From positions 39,308,001 through 39,372,000 of the forward strand of contig CM114271.1 in assembly GCA_050084515.1 (NCBI GenBank): DNA of 64,000 bases, in the 5' to 3' direction. The notes below the pieces were generated by a model that ran no database searches, was not told where the DNA came from, and was given only the letters and a program-made list of their open reading frames with translations. The stretch comes from Blasia pusilla. Taxonomy: Eukaryota; Marchantiophyta; Marchantiopsida; Blasiales. The position numbers were made by a program, and so were the translations under genes. Each line of letters opens with the position of its first letter. The first letter of the stretch is position 1. Positions 1-12,325 of this stretch are shown here, in pieces.

Positions 1-6
1 GTTGAC

Positions 7-245
7 AAGGAATCTGGAGTATCTTATATGCCAGAGTTGGTATAACTGGGCCCAGTCACCCGCCAAATGTCTATATCCTGCCTACCTAAATTCGTCATGT
101 GTTGAAAGGTTAGGATGGAAATCTTCCTGAGATTGCCGTTGAAGCCTAGTAGGATCCATCTTAGCAAGGAATCTGAAATTCTATTTCGCATTCCAGAGTA
201 AGTGGGGGCGAAGCACCTGCCAAATATCAACATCCACCCTACGTA
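7..245. repeat. Degenerate direct repeat, two units about 158 bp apart
   Basis: The decamer AAGGAATCTG occurs at 7-16 and again at 166-175. Further matches follow at the same offset, for example GCCAAAT at 62-68 and 219-225, each followed by a CATCC/TATCC-like stretch and CCTAC. This looks like an old tandem duplication in DNA upstream of, or in an intron of, the RhoGAP-like gene. No gene was seen in 1-387. Confidence 0.45.
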
Positions 246-387
246 TTCTTGCTCCTGATCAGACTTGCAATTAAAGTTAGAAAGGGATTTGTGCAAGGGA
301 CCACCAGACTGCCAAATCTTGGATTATAGACCTCATAGACCTGATTGTTCTGACTGAGGGCTCCCAATATGTCTGCCGGTCTTGCAG

Positions 388-2945
388 GCGGCACGGAAGG
401 CAGCACAACGTAGCAAGACCATTATTGCAGACTGGCGCCAAAAGGTAGGGTGATTTACAGCCAGTTGGAGGTGGAATTGGTTTTGCACTTTGATGAATTC
501 CTTACTATGTCATTTGCATATTATCGAAGCTACGAAAAGTTGTACTACAGAGATTCCTTTCTCTTGTAGACCCTTACTAACTACACTTGTAGACTACTCA
601 CTAACCATATTTGTTTATTGTGGTTCACAGGGTGCTGGTGGCAAGGGTGGTAAGTATCAACCTTAATGTGTTTCATGTCTGAGGGGTTCTTGGTGATTGA
701 ACCTTACTTGCTCCCATCGCCTTTGTCTTGAGGCCACAAAGGTGTGGAATATCCTGATGTAGCGATGGAGCCCCTAAAGAATTAAGAGTGGGAGACTTCC
801 AGTTGTAGAGCTTGCACCAAAGCTATATGGGTCATAGACATTCCAGATGGAAGTTTTACTCTGAGGGGGGTGACCAGGAGAAACCAGTTTTAAGAATAAT
901 CTGAAAGAATATATTGAAAACTTTTGGGTTACTTTTAGATGGTCCGATCTTCATTTAAGATTTTCAACACTTCATGCATGTTGACTTCTTACCATCATCT
1001 TTTGTAATAGAGTTCCATTTCTTGAATATATCCCAAGAAAATCATATCAAATCCACAGTGCTTACAGTGATGTGTTCCTGTAAAAAGTACTCTTCTTGAG
1101 GTTGACCTACCTTTTTATTCTTGTTTCGTTTCAGTGTTTGGGGTACCACTGGAAATTCTTGTGCAGAGGCAAAAGAGTACCAGACCCATCCCCTCCATCG
1201 TCATCAAATGCGTTGATTTCTTAGTCATGTCAGGTGAGGAGGTGTCCTTTGTCTGTTGGATTTAAATAGCTAAGATTGTGTGGTACCTTGAGCTGGAAAC
1301 TTTGTCCAAAGGTATGTGGGATGACAGGGTGATGAGCTGAATGTTTCAGTTTTCACTGTTACTGAATGCAAACTCTTTTCTTGCAGGATTGAATGCGGAG
1401 TACATCTTCAAGAAAGATGGAAATCATCGAGTGGTGGACCGGCTTATTGCTTCTTTGAATGAAGGTGACATTACATCATTCTCTAATAGATGTTCTGCTT
1501 TGTGAGTATGAGTAGGGCTTTCTTCAGGAAAGAAGATTCATTCTCCTTTTGTGTTAGAAAAAGCTTAAGCATCACAGGAACAATCTTCATGGCTTTACCT
1601 TCATCGTCATTGAAGGAAGTATCTTTGAGTTGACGTGCTCAGGGATTTCCTTATCATGAATAAACTCTGCTATTGACTGTTTTTTCAGAACTTCAACACT
1701 TATCAATTGACATTAGGTCTGACAGAAGTGAGGGTATGAATGCTGCAGACCCTACTACATCAGTGCAAGGGGCAAGCCCAATTGATGTGGCAGCTTTGTT
1801 GAAAGCGTTTCTGCACATGCTGCCAGAGCCTCTCTTAATGTTCGAGCAGTATGATGCCTTCGTTAGTGCTCGTGGGAATGTTGTGAGACTACGCCAGATA
1901 GTTTCGGCACTTCCTCCAGCAAACTACTTTACTTTGGAGTGTCTTACAGCTCTGTTGTTGCGCATCAGCCAAAAATCAACTGTCAATAAGGTGGGCATTT
2001 CTTTCATCTTTGATATCATCCTATGCTTCCCTGGACTGGTGAGCATAAATTTTGTGTTTGAAATCACGCCATGCATTCCTAGACGGGCACATAATTTTAC
2101 TGGATAATGATTTGTACCTTCATAGGTATATCTATTATGCATTCTCAAGTAACATTTCTCTTGACTTCCTAGGACTCGCTCATTTCAAAGCCTGCACTAG
2201 TTGGTTCGGTTCAGTCATTAATTTTGACTTTTTCTACCACAGACGCAGTGCCAGGTGCTAGACATAAATCTGTCTGTCCGTGTTTTCTGAAGTAGGTACC
2301 GGAAAATTATATTCTGTTTCATGGTTAAGCTTCTTGGTTAACTCAGGATGACGTGGGTTTGTTTGGTTGCTTGGGCAGATGGATTCCCATAGTCTCGCAT
2401 TTGAATTTGCCCCAGCACTACTCTGGCAAAAAGGAAAAAGTAAATCTTCTCTTTCTGGGAAATCAAGGCCATTAGCTGCAGGTAGTTTGAGGTCATCTCG
2501 ATTGACACCTGTTATAGAACGACCAAGAGAAGAGGCAGCAGCGCTATCTGAGGATGGGCTCAAATCCCCACATCAGCCACGATCTGTTTCTGTGATGGTC
2601 AATGTGAATGAGCCTGGTAGTGGTGCTGATTGGCGTCAACTTGAAGGTGGGAAAATCAACTTGTTTCATGCACAAGTAGTTTGTTTTCTGTTTACAGCTT
2701 GGCTACCTTCTTCAGCATTAAGGCCAACCAAATTTCTCGTTTTCTCAGGAATTGATGACGGGATGCTGAATGGGCACGAACTGGATGACCGAAATGGTGA
2801 CTTGTCAGCTCAGATTCCACTTGATGACGATGAGCCTTTGTCAGTGGATTTTGCAATAGTGGAAGCTGTGCAATGTCTGATCGATCAACACAACGTTGTA
2901 TTTGCAGATGCCATTGAGGTTGTCTGGCAGGAAATGGGAAGTTAA
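388..2945 (+). CDS. RhoGAP-like protein, 3' part of the gene (7 exons seen)
   Basis: Proposed exons are 388-444, 631-649 (19 bases), 1135-1233, 1387-1464, 1749-1990, 2379-2646 and 2749-2945. They total 960 bases, give a 319-residue open frame and all have GT/AG borders. The product resembles the plant RhoGAP family typified by Arabidopsis At5g61530, a predicted regulator of ROP/Rho GTPases. Visible family segments are VFGVPLEILVQRQ, a core with PIDVAALLKAFL and PLLMFEQYD, TALLLRISQKS, then MDSHSLAFEFAPALLW. The tail IVEAVQCLIDQHN is also typical. The position usually holding the catalytic arginine finger reads IFKKDG, with lysine, so GAP activity is doubtful. The first exon in view starts with AARKAAQRSKT; the true N-terminus is probably left of the window. 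The last intron (2647-2748) is 102 bases with no in-frame stop, so its retention would still give a protein. The family call is good; border 388 is the least certain. Confidence 0.82.
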
Positions 2946-4140
2946 CTAAGTCCCTGTTCTGTCCATACTGGGCATCTTTCCACCAAGTGAATTAACCACC
3001 AAGTGAAATAGCATACTTAGTTGAGAGTTTGAAAATGGCATTTAATTAAGTTAGCATGTAAAATAGATTGTTTTCCAGAGAATAGTTATCATCTGGCATG
3101 AGGTAATAAGTCACCATTTTGTAATTTCTCTCCTACATTACCAACTTGTTGGAATGAGTGCAAAGTCCAGGTTGATTCCACTTCCTGGCAAATGGTAGCA
3201 CATCATCTGCTGAAGTTCAAAGTGGTGAGTAGCCACATATTTTGAGGTGTGACTACCATGGAGTGCAACTTGTCTGCCTGGACTTCTCATTACAGCCCCT
3301 GCTGCTGCATAAATTCCGCATTCAATTCTTGCCTCCACCAAAAGGAGGGAGCATGCAGGACATCTATGTGGCCGACCAGCTTATGCCTCCATTGCATTCA
3401 CGTTAGATCATCCTCATGCTATCAATCAAATTCTTATGAATGTGGTGCATGAATTCACTCAAGATTCTTCACTTGGCTGCTCGTTTTCCGTCTTTTACCC
3501 TAAGCCCTAAATGCCCCCTTCTTCCTTTTCTGGTCTTGTTGTGGCCTTCAGGTTTTGACTCTTTGAGTCCCCCTCTTTTGTACTTCCGATGGGTTTTCCA
3601 TCACACGTTTTTATCGAAGTGCATCATTTCATTTTCTTTTACCCTTATTTGCCTTATTGCTTTCCATCCAGAGACAAGTCATCCTTCCTCATCAGGATCA
3701 TTCGTCTTGATTATTGGGAGCAGTGGAAAGGTGGTGGTTATGTTTCTCCACTCTCTATAATGTCTGACAGCCAGTCCCATTTCAAAAGTTGGTAAATTTG
3801 TTTGTTGGAAAGATGTCCCCCTCGGCCCTTGCAATCACAGTGATTTCGTTATTGTTTAGACTCCCACAACCTCAGATTTTCTTTTCAGCTCAGGTTTTCG
3901 TCTTCAACTACACTTCTCCCTCTAATGTGGATACTTTGTTCATTTATTTACTTATGCTGATTCATTCCTTTCTTCTTTCATGCTTCTTGCAACATGGAAA
4001 TGGTATTCACACTATGGACTATGATTGATTCTCAATCATGTTTGACAGATTGCATCCCGAAAGTAAGGGATTTTTTTTTTCGTACAGGGATGAAAAAATC
4101 TTTATGGGCAGCAAAATTTTAGGAAAAAATTGTGTGAAGT
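2946..4140. other. Intergenic DNA downstream of the RhoGAP-like gene
   Basis: This stretch is AT- and pyrimidine-rich and holds no reading frame resembling a known protein. Open frames around 3440-3795 are low-complexity pyrimidine-rich translations. The first few hundred bases probably contain the 3' UTR of the RhoGAP-like gene. Confidence 0.5.
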
Positions 4141-4180
4141 AGGGCCCATTCTACTAGGGCCCTAGGGCCCATTCTACTAC
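4141..4180. repeat. Short duplicated motif with palindromic GGGCCC cores
   Basis: GGGCCCATTCTACTA occurs twice in about 40 bases, separated by a TAGGGCCCTA palindrome. The function is unknown, and it could be replication slippage. Confidence 0.4.
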
Positions 4181-4869
4181 ACTTACATGAGTACTTGAAA
4201 TGAATTCTGAATGTCAAGGCTTGATCTGCCAACGATTTACTCTTAAGTTCTTTCTTCCTGTTTGCCGTTGTTTACACCTTCAGTGTGTCTAGAGCACTTG
4301 TGCATTATTTCGCTCTATCTCTTGCAGAAAAGCACAACTCACAAGCACTCGTGCATTTGCCTGATTTCTTGGTGGTCCCCACCAAGTATGCTTCGCATAA
4401 CATCACGTAGTGAGCTCCTCAGCCCTTATACCTCCTCATGTCGTTTGGCAGTTTCACCAACATGATACACGTGTTACACAACCATCAGACTGCCCCTTTG
4501 GGCGATTAGTATCACATGTACACGAAAACCACAACTATGAGAAAACCTCACCAATGGAGAATGGTGAGTAGAATCTTTGCGTCTAGGCAAAGACTGTGAA
4601 GAGAAAAAAAAAATCATCCTATGTAGGCGGAGGCCAAGAGGAAAATCACTTGTATGAGAACACCACCAAAAAATGGAGTGGACCCACCTAGTTGGTGCCA
4701 ATTCTTCATAAATCTCCTGCTTTCCTTCGTGTCGCGTATGATTGTGCAATGCAATCAATGCACACCAGGCATCGTCATGACGGACTGAGCCTGTCATTTT
4801 GCGACAAATACCTTGCTAGCTACACTGTAGAACATGATGGGTATTTCCCATATAACTTCCCATAAAATT

Positions 4870-4990
4870 GTACTAATGTGAAACCCGTGCACGGGAGTGC
4901 TTCACGTAAATGTTCTTTCTCTAATAAAATAACATGTATATTGGAGAGTGCTTTTTGTATTTGCATACAAAATTTTTTTTCCTTCGGACA
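4870..4990. repeat. GC hairpin and Helitron-like terminal motif
   Basis: The perfect palindrome CCCGTGCACGGG (4884-4895) lies between complementary GTGAA (4878-4882) and TTCAC (4901-4905). GC palindromes of this type are common just inside plant Helitron 3' ends. About 40 bases on, TGTATATTGGAGAGTGC (4935-4951) resembles, in opposite orientation, repeat ends at 40.3, 42.9 and 52.3 kb. No intact element is delimited. The remainder of 4180-5507 shows no gene and should include the DHODH promoter and 5' UTR. Confidence 0.4.
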
Positions 4991-5507
4991 AAATTAATTT
5001 ACAAAACCATGATTAATACTGATGATTCCAACTCATGGCACTGGCTGCCATGAAGGCTTGGGGTGCATCGAGATATGTGCCCCCATGCGCAAAGCAAAAG
5101 CCACTCGAGACCTTTAAACACAAGATGACTTAAAACTCACGCTAACTGACTATCTTAAATTACCGTTAAGTTATTCGAATTCCCGTAACTATCTTACGGA
5201 AACTTCGAATACGTCGGTGGGTCCTCGCGATCCCTACTAACCCTAGTCGTGTTTCGAACAGAGCGGGCGGATGGATGGCAACCGCTAGGAAGGGCGAAGC
5301 AGAGGAGAGTAGAGTAGGCTACGTGGGTCTGGACGGAGTTTGGGAAAGAGGCGGAGCGGTGCCTGAGATGGGGAGAGAATCGTGAGAGTGGGGGGTGAGA
5401 GGTGGGAAGACGAATTGGGAGAGAAGTGGGGAGGGAAGAAGAGACCGACGCAATCGCAGGAGAAGCAAGAGAGAGAGAGTGAACAATCGCAAGAGAAGCA
5501 AGAGATT

Positions 5508-8500
5508 ATGGCATGTCGCCAACGATTGGTGCTCCGAGTGCTGCTGCGGAATCGGCAGTGTTTGCAGGAGGTGGTAGGCCGCGGCGCACTTGGGGCTGCC
5601 GCTGCCGGTACTTATTCCGGCCTGCACACGTTTGGAGGTGCTGGAGCGCAAGCTAAGAAAATCGCGCCTCCGAGAAGTCGTCTCACTTGGGTACTGGATA
5701 GTCTGCTCTGAGCTTGCAAGAGTGTGTCGGGAATTGTATGTCCACGACGATGGACTGATTGGGATTGTGGCTGAATGACAGAGGCGTCTTTTGACCGGTA
5801 CGCTGCTGGGATCTGTGATAACAAGCGGAGCATATGTAGGGACCAGGGACGAGGCGACCATAAGGTACACCCTTTTGTAGATACATTCTCATAGGCGCTA
5901 CACATTTGTAATTTCAGAGTGTAGGTGCGTGGGAGTGCTGGAGCTGTAATTGATGGAGAAGTAGAGTCAGTCTGGGTTTCACTGAGGGTTGATTTTGTAA
6001 ACTGATGGCATCTAACTTTCTCTCTTTCTCTTTCTCTCCCCCTCTATTCCTCCCTCCCTCCCTCCCTCTCTCCCTCTCTCCCTCTGTCTCTCTGTCTCTC
6101 TCTGTCCCTCTCTCTCTGATGACAGCACATGGGCATTCGAGGGTTCAAAGTTAGCGAACCCTCTCTTTAGACTGTTTGATCCAGAGGATGCCCACCGACT
6201 TGCTATTTGGGCTGCATCTCAGGGTCTGGTGCCCAAGGAGAACAGACCTGATCCAGGTATCTTAGCAATTGAAGTGTGGGGGCGCAACTTCTCGAACCCA
6301 ATAGGGCTTGCGGCAGGTTTTGATAAAAATGCGGAGGCTGTGGAGGGATTGCTTGGAGTGGGATTTGGCTTTGTGGAGGTGGGGTCCGTCACACCGGTAC
6401 CTCAGGAAGGCAATCCAAAACCTCGAGTTTTCAGATTGCAGGAAGAGGGGTAAGCATGTATGTTACAGCTATACTCATATTCACGGTTGTCTTGAGTAGA
6501 CTAGCTGCTATGGTTAGACTTAGAGTTTTCTCAAAATCTTGACTACTGTACTGGTATCACGGGACTAACAGACCCAGAGCTGGAACTGAATGTGCTTGAC
6601 TCTTCGCTCTTCAGTGGTAGAAACTGTGAGCTCATGAACAGAGTCCTATTTGTGTCAACTCATTGTTCTCTGAGACTGGTTCCATGCCAAGAACCGCAAG
6701 AGAATTTCTTATTCTGTAGTCATGGAAGGCAGTGGTTCACGTCTGTGATTTCGAAACTTCTTTCCTCTGACATATTTTCTATGCTCTCCTGTGGATTTAA
6801 GGTTCTACTCAATAGCTGAGTTCTTATGGTTAGTTCTTTATGCATCTGCTGAGTGTGCTGATCAAATTTTTTTTTGGATTGCTTGTACTTACTGCTTCAG
6901 TTCGTTTCATTTGGAATAGGGCTATCATCAATAGATACGGTTTCAACAGTGAAGGCATTATGGCAGTTGCCAAGAGACTGGGTGCACAACATGGGAAGCG
7001 GAAGTTAGCCGAAACAACCAAAACCTCACCATCAATTTATGGAGACCAAAGGCAACCGGGTGGTAAGGCAGGCCCTGGAATTTTAGGTGTCAATCTCGGA
7101 AAGAATAAAACCAGCACTGATGCCTCGTCCGATTATGTACAAGGCGTTCATACATTGTCTCAATATGCCGACTACATGGTATGTACCTTGTAATGCCTTT
7201 GCTTCTTCTTTGTGGCTTCTTGTTTTTGTTACCCTTGATATGGCTGTGAAAGAGTAAAACTTGTAGTCAATTGGCTTGGTGGTATGTAGGTGATAAATAT
7301 CTCTTCTCCCAATACCCCAGGCCTGCGGAAGCTTCAAGGGCGGAAGGAATTGAAGGATCTCATTAAAAAGGTTGGCTCAGTACCTCACCCGTAGTCACTC
7401 AACAACCTCACTGGTGTTGATCGAACTCTGAGCTCTGAGCTCTGAAGTTGATTTCTTGAGTCTACCTTGACTCCCTGGAATCTGGAATGTACTACATATT
7501 AATGAAAGTTGGAGGACATTGATCCAAAGTGTCCAGCCACTCACTTTTATGGTACTTAGATATTCAGGGTTCGTAAGGATAAAGAACTATAGTTCACCTT
7601 TTCATTGTCTCACATATGTGTGAAGGTACTGGCAGCGCGAGATGACATGCAATGGGGTGAAGAAGGTCCACCTCCCCTGCTTGTGAAGATTGCACCAGAT
7701 TTGTCCAAAGAGGACCTTGCTGATATTGCAGCGGTATGCACTATTGAACTTAGAGGTTGAGGTCTTTGTCTAGCTGATATACTGCTTGTAAGTACTACAT
7801 TCCTTTCAATCGTACTCTAGGAGAGAATTAGGAGTAGCCAGATTTGAACTCCAATTCTTTAGTGCACAACTTCTAAATCTTTGATTTAGTCATTGCTTGG
7901 AGACGGGGTACATTCCATTTCCTTTTGATTGCGCATGCATGAACCGGCTCAGGAGGGATCCTGGAAATGTTGATTTTTGGATCGTGGTTATGGCAGGTCA
8001 CACTAACACTGAGGGTGGATGGATTGGTAAGCTTTTTACTTTTCAATGGACTGTTTGCTTGCATCAAGTTCGTTTAAATGGCTGAACTCTGCAATCGTTT
8101 GAATGACATTTGGAGTTTTTAGTGTGCTAAAACTAAAGTCTGGGAATATCTTGGAAGCAGAAATGTCTGGTGATGATCAGGAAATTGCTAAAATAAAGTA
8201 GGTGTGATCACTTGTGTCGGGTCTGGAATCGCAGTCAATTCTCTAACTAGACTCTTACAGATGGCTGTGAGGTAGCTGAGACTGAGGAACTCATTCACTT
8301 TCTTTTTTACATGTCATACAGGTCATTTCCAACACTACCGTCTCAAGACCAGAGTACATTCAGGGCCTTTCTCATGCCAACGAAACTGGCGGACTTAGTG
8401 GAAAACCATTGCTTAAGATGTCAACCGATGTGCTTAGAGAGATGTACCAGCTCACTAGGGTATGTTGTATTAACTGGAAGGTGAACTGACTTTTTGCAGT

Positions 8501-9751
8501 GTCAATTCTCAAAGAAATGTTATGAAATCCCTGTCTACCTTCAGTTAGTTTTTTGTTCCATAGTTTAAACTCTCATATTATCTGTAGGTGGTATATAAGT
8601 TCTGTTCACTTGAGTACAAATTGCTAAACGTGATGGTGTGCCTTGTAATTAACAGGGAAAGGTTCCTCTAATCGGAGTTGGAGGCGTTGCCAGGTTGGCT
8701 TCTTTAGACGTAGGAGAGTGGTAGCAGTTTTACAAAGGAGTCAGTTTCATTGAGGATATATACTGAGCTCTATTTATTGGATTGCCGTTTTGCACATAAA
8801 ATGAGGAAGTGTAGATTCAAGAAGTTGAACATTTTCTCTACATGCAAGTCTAGAGGATAATCAAACTTCATTTGTACTCATCAATAAGTAGATCTTTTTG
8901 CTAGGAAAGTGGATCTTCCTAGTCTCTAGGATTCAAAAGATTCTTACGCCCAAATATTTTGGTGGTTTTGCAGTGGCAAGGATGCATATTTAAAAATACG
9001 TGCTGGTGCATCTCTGGTACAACTTTACTCCTCATTTGCGTATGAAGGTCCAGCACTCATACCTCAGATAAAGGTTTGCCCCAGAACTTATTACCCGTGC
9101 TTGTTGAAGTAATGAAGTAGGATCCTAAGGCCAACAGACAGCTGGTCCATTTAGAGAAAGGAGGTCTCTCATTAAAATGCTTTGTTATCGATGAATACTG
9201 ACAAGGCAGCTGGTGTGGAATAGAATGCCTTGTGTGTTATGTGTGAAATATCATGCTCATTGGGTTCATATTTTGTCTTGGTGGCACAAAGTCCCATATT
9301 ACTGTAGGGATCATTAGCTGTAATGAGATAAGTGTTAACCCTTTACCCTAAGTAGACTCTGGGGAAGGTTTGATTATCACCCCGGGGCAGTTCTCTTTAG
9401 ATCAGTAAAGGAGTTGAGATTGGCTAGAGTGGTGGATCATCAATAGTAAAGTGTCATTGCCGTTGGGTTACACTAGCAAAGTAAATATATGTGCCATTCT
9501 CAGACATGAGGTGAGATGGTTTCATGTTTCCACGGTTCTCCCAGATTCTGAAATCCTCCTGTAGGTCTACATGTATAGTACTTTCACATGGTAGACGGGC
9601 TAGAGTACACTGGTACTTTAAACTATTTCAATTTTTCTGAGCAAAATTTGGGACTTGGTGTCAATTGTGGTTACAGGTGGAGTTGGCAGCCTGTCTTGAG
9701 AATGATGGTTTCAAATCAGTGGGAGAAGCAGTAGGTGCAGATTTTCGGTAG
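5508..9751 (+). CDS. PYRD: Dihydroorotate dehydrogenase, mitochondrial (class 2), 10 exons
   Basis: This enzyme oxidises dihydroorotate to orotate in de novo pyrimidine synthesis and passes electrons to ubiquinone at the mitochondrial inner membrane. Exons are 5508-~5629, ~6126-6449, 6920-7178, 7290-7370, 7626-7733, 7997-8026 (30 bases, [10 protein letters not shown]), 8322-8459, 8656-8693 (38 bases), 8974-9073 and 9677-9751, giving about 424 residues. The N-terminus ([17 protein letters not shown]) is arginine-rich like a mitochondrial presequence and is followed by a small hydrophobic stretch. FMN-domain motifs include [51 protein letters not shown] (with the class 2 catalytic serine), [19 protein letters not shown] and [13 protein letters not shown]. 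The ATG is the first in its frame after a purine-rich leader. The join between exons 1 and 2 is uncertain: 5690 joined to 6151 also keeps the frame and gives about 436 residues. Confidence 0.93.
6016..6117 (+). repeat. CT/CCCT microsatellite at the 3' end of DHODH intron 1
   Basis: About 100 bases consist almost only of C and T (CTCTTT, CCCT and CTCTGT repeats), directly before the GACAG acceptor at 6121-6125. Its position makes it the polypyrimidine tract of this intron. Confidence 0.8.
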
Positions 9752-11570
9752 CAGTTTGTTGGTGACTGCAGGCATTATTTCCCTCGTCTCAAATAAATGA
9801 AGACAAATGGAGTATGCAGGCAACAGGGAAGAACTGCAAGGTGTGGGCCCAGTTAACACTGCCTACTTCAGTTGAATGGCGGTAGCCTCAAGTTTGACAA
9901 GCCCCTCCCTGCCACAAAGCATTGACGGGTTTCCCAGGTTCTGGAGCTGCTAAAAATTGGAGGATTTTGAATGCCTATTTTGAAGTAGCAGCACTGGTGC
10001 ACTTGAGTTTCACCAGCCAATTTTGCAACATGTATGGTCAGGAACTGTGGAAGCCGCGAGTTTAAATCTAGGGTGTCTGTCTCTACATGAGATAATGAGA
10101 TGGACTCCCGTTGAGGCTCAAAAGATGAGTCAAAGTTTTTTGTCAATTTGTGTAACAAAAATTTGCCACTGTATGTTGGCCAAGTTCTGGAGTCTGGAGA
10201 GCTACTTCCAGTAAGCCGTTTTCCAAGATCTTTCTTCCTGGATCACGTGTATGGGCTATCATACTTAACTCCCTTAGAAGTTTGCTTGAAGCAGTCGGAA
10301 CATTTCAGAATGCATTGTTAATGGAAAGGAGCAGACCTTTTGTGGGAATGGTTTGATATGGATGTGCCTGATGAGGTATCCTCGATTGGAATCCATTTTT
10401 TCACTGTTGTTTTGGTGGCTAGTCATGATCTTTTGAAGTCTTCTCGGAGGGCTTTGGAATTTTTCCATTGATCTGGGTCACAATCATCACAACCAACACT
10501 CTGTGACTTGGATATATTTCAAAGGATTCAAGACAGCCAGGATCAAGTATCTAACGTGAGGCAGATATCCTTTAAGAATTGGTCCCCTGGAACGAATTCC
10601 TTGAATTGGTCCATTTTGTCGTCGATAGGTTTTCTACCTTGCCAGTGGTTCCTTGCAGCATCCAAATCATTGCTTTTTTTTATGTATTAGGAAGGTTTTC
10701 AACCCTTTTCCAACCAGCCCCTTTTCCAGTATGCTTGTTTAGTCCCATTTCAACCATTACCTTAGTGCCCTTCTGACATGGAATTGTCGATATGTTGTTT
10801 TCAGAAGGGTCGTACGAGTGTAGTTTCAAGAGAGCATCATTGTCCCCCATTTTTTGCTGTTCCCTACATTGTCCTGGAAGAAGGTTTTGCTATATTCTAT
10901 GCCAAACCGAATACTTGTAAGATGGCTGGAGTTCTGCACACCAAATTTAACTGCCAAATGTGATGTTTCGGAGGTCTTTTATGACCCTTCGAGTGGCTTC
11001 CATCAACTCATTTGAGGCTCCCAGAAGTCTCACATGTTCAAAGGATGCAGAAGATGGGTATAGCAGAAACTTCTGTATAGCCAATAGAATAACTCTGTCT
11101 TCATCCACATTTCCAGCAACCCTTTGAGAGGAATTTGACTAAAGTCCAAGACAAATGAGGAGCAAATTGAATTGCAAAGGAGCATATGTTAGCTCGTCCA
11201 CACCGTTTGAAAATAAAAAGCAGCTGGAAATTGGTTAGGTGATTGTGAGGGAACATGAAGTGCATCACATGTCTCCAAGATTATGTACTCCCTAATCATA
11301 TAGCTTACCATTGTTATTGTTAGAAAAGATTCGAGGTGCCCACTAATTTCTGTTTCCCAGATTGGTATCCAAGCATGGGTTATAAGTCGTACTTCATAAT
11401 ATCATACAGTGCAGGGATGCCTTAGCTGATATGCACATAGGGAATAGCGTCCCTTGCATACGGAGTCCGTGTATTGCTAAGTGATCAGAGTTGCATATGA
11501 TAGCAACTTTGTGACACACGAGAGGTTGGAACCTGACTTCGATGGGACTTTCTTCACCAATGGTAAGTAA
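9752..11570. other. Intergenic DNA downstream of DHODH
   Basis: The first part should be the DHODH 3' UTR. The rest contains only short frames on both strands with no recognisable domain. The minus strand between 10.0 and 11.2 kb reads as many short broken frames and may be a very old decayed coding element, but I could not identify it. Confidence 0.4.
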
Positions 11571-12035
11571 TGTCTCTCTCAATGTCAAACCAAACCCACT
11601 CTCCTAATGAGAGGCTTGGGTTACATTCATAAGGCAAGAGACCGTAATTCCGCCGCCTCGTACCAAAAGGTTCAACAAAGAAAGATTGAGCTCTCAAATT
11701 TTCTCTCCTTGAGGTATACCCCCTTCCCCCTTCCCTCTTCCAAGCTCTCTCCTCGGTAACCTATGTTTGCATGTCACCTCCTTGGCTCTTGACCTACTGT
11801 AGTGGGTCAAGGGCCACTTCCAAAAGTGGAAAGTTGACTCTACCAAATATGGAAATTTACCCAAAATAGTAAGTTTCTCTATATGGCTCCAAATAAGCCG
11901 AAAAGAAGGAAAAACCTGCTCTCTCAAGTTTCCCAAGACCTCAGCAAGTCATCCTCGACCTCTTGAGCCTGTCCTCCTCTAACTCACGAAGATGCTCTAC
12001 CAGATCTCTCCGATCTATCCTAGAAAGTCATGACA
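11571..12035 (-). repeat. Truncated 3' LTR of gypsy copy 1
   Basis: This segment matches 62.97-63.39 kb over most of its length: the AACCAAACCCACTCTCCTAA block, the GAGGTATACCC block, the GTGGGTCAAGGGCCACTT block and the terminal GATCTATCCTA. It lacks the distal 0.5-0.7 kb present in the copies at 21.2-22.0 and 62.2-62.9 kb. It is therefore a 5'-truncated LTR, with its start (TGTCATGAC on the minus strand) at 12035. Confidence 0.75.
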
Positions 12036-12325
12036 GCTATGGTGCGCATACACATCGTTACACAACATACATCGTTGTTGAATATACACAAACACGCACG
12101 ATCCTATGCTAACTCATGGCATCCAAACAACGAGACAAGAAGTACCAAAATATCTCCAATCGCCCCCCAAGATGGTGGTTAGGTCCCTCTAACTCCAGAT
12201 AGCTATCTATCCCTACCTACCATGACACACATCTCTCGGACTCTAAGAGCAAAAAGGCCAAGAGCTCATGTGGCCCCATCGTTAGTCGCCTTCTTGTCAT
12301 CCATGTCACAGACACAAGTCGGAAT
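12036..12325 (-). other. Gypsy 3' untranslated region
   Basis: This DNA lies between the end of pol and the 3' LTR. No frame and no obvious polypurine tract were seen next to the LTR start. Confidence 0.5.

Noticed and set aside
3440-3795. Two overlapping 70-106-codon hydrophobic frames
   Set aside because: They arise from pyrimidine-rich DNA rather than from a membrane protein gene; no homology recognised.
5319-5905. Minus-strand frames of 97 and 183 codons over DHODH exon 1
   Set aside because: They are Ser/Leu/Pro-rich antisense readings of the leader and exon 1, with no recognisable domain.
7825-7860. Possible minus-strand tRNA T-arm in a DHODH intron
   Set aside because: GAGTTCAAATC is B-box-like, but the T stem does not pair and no A box or anticodon arm is visible.
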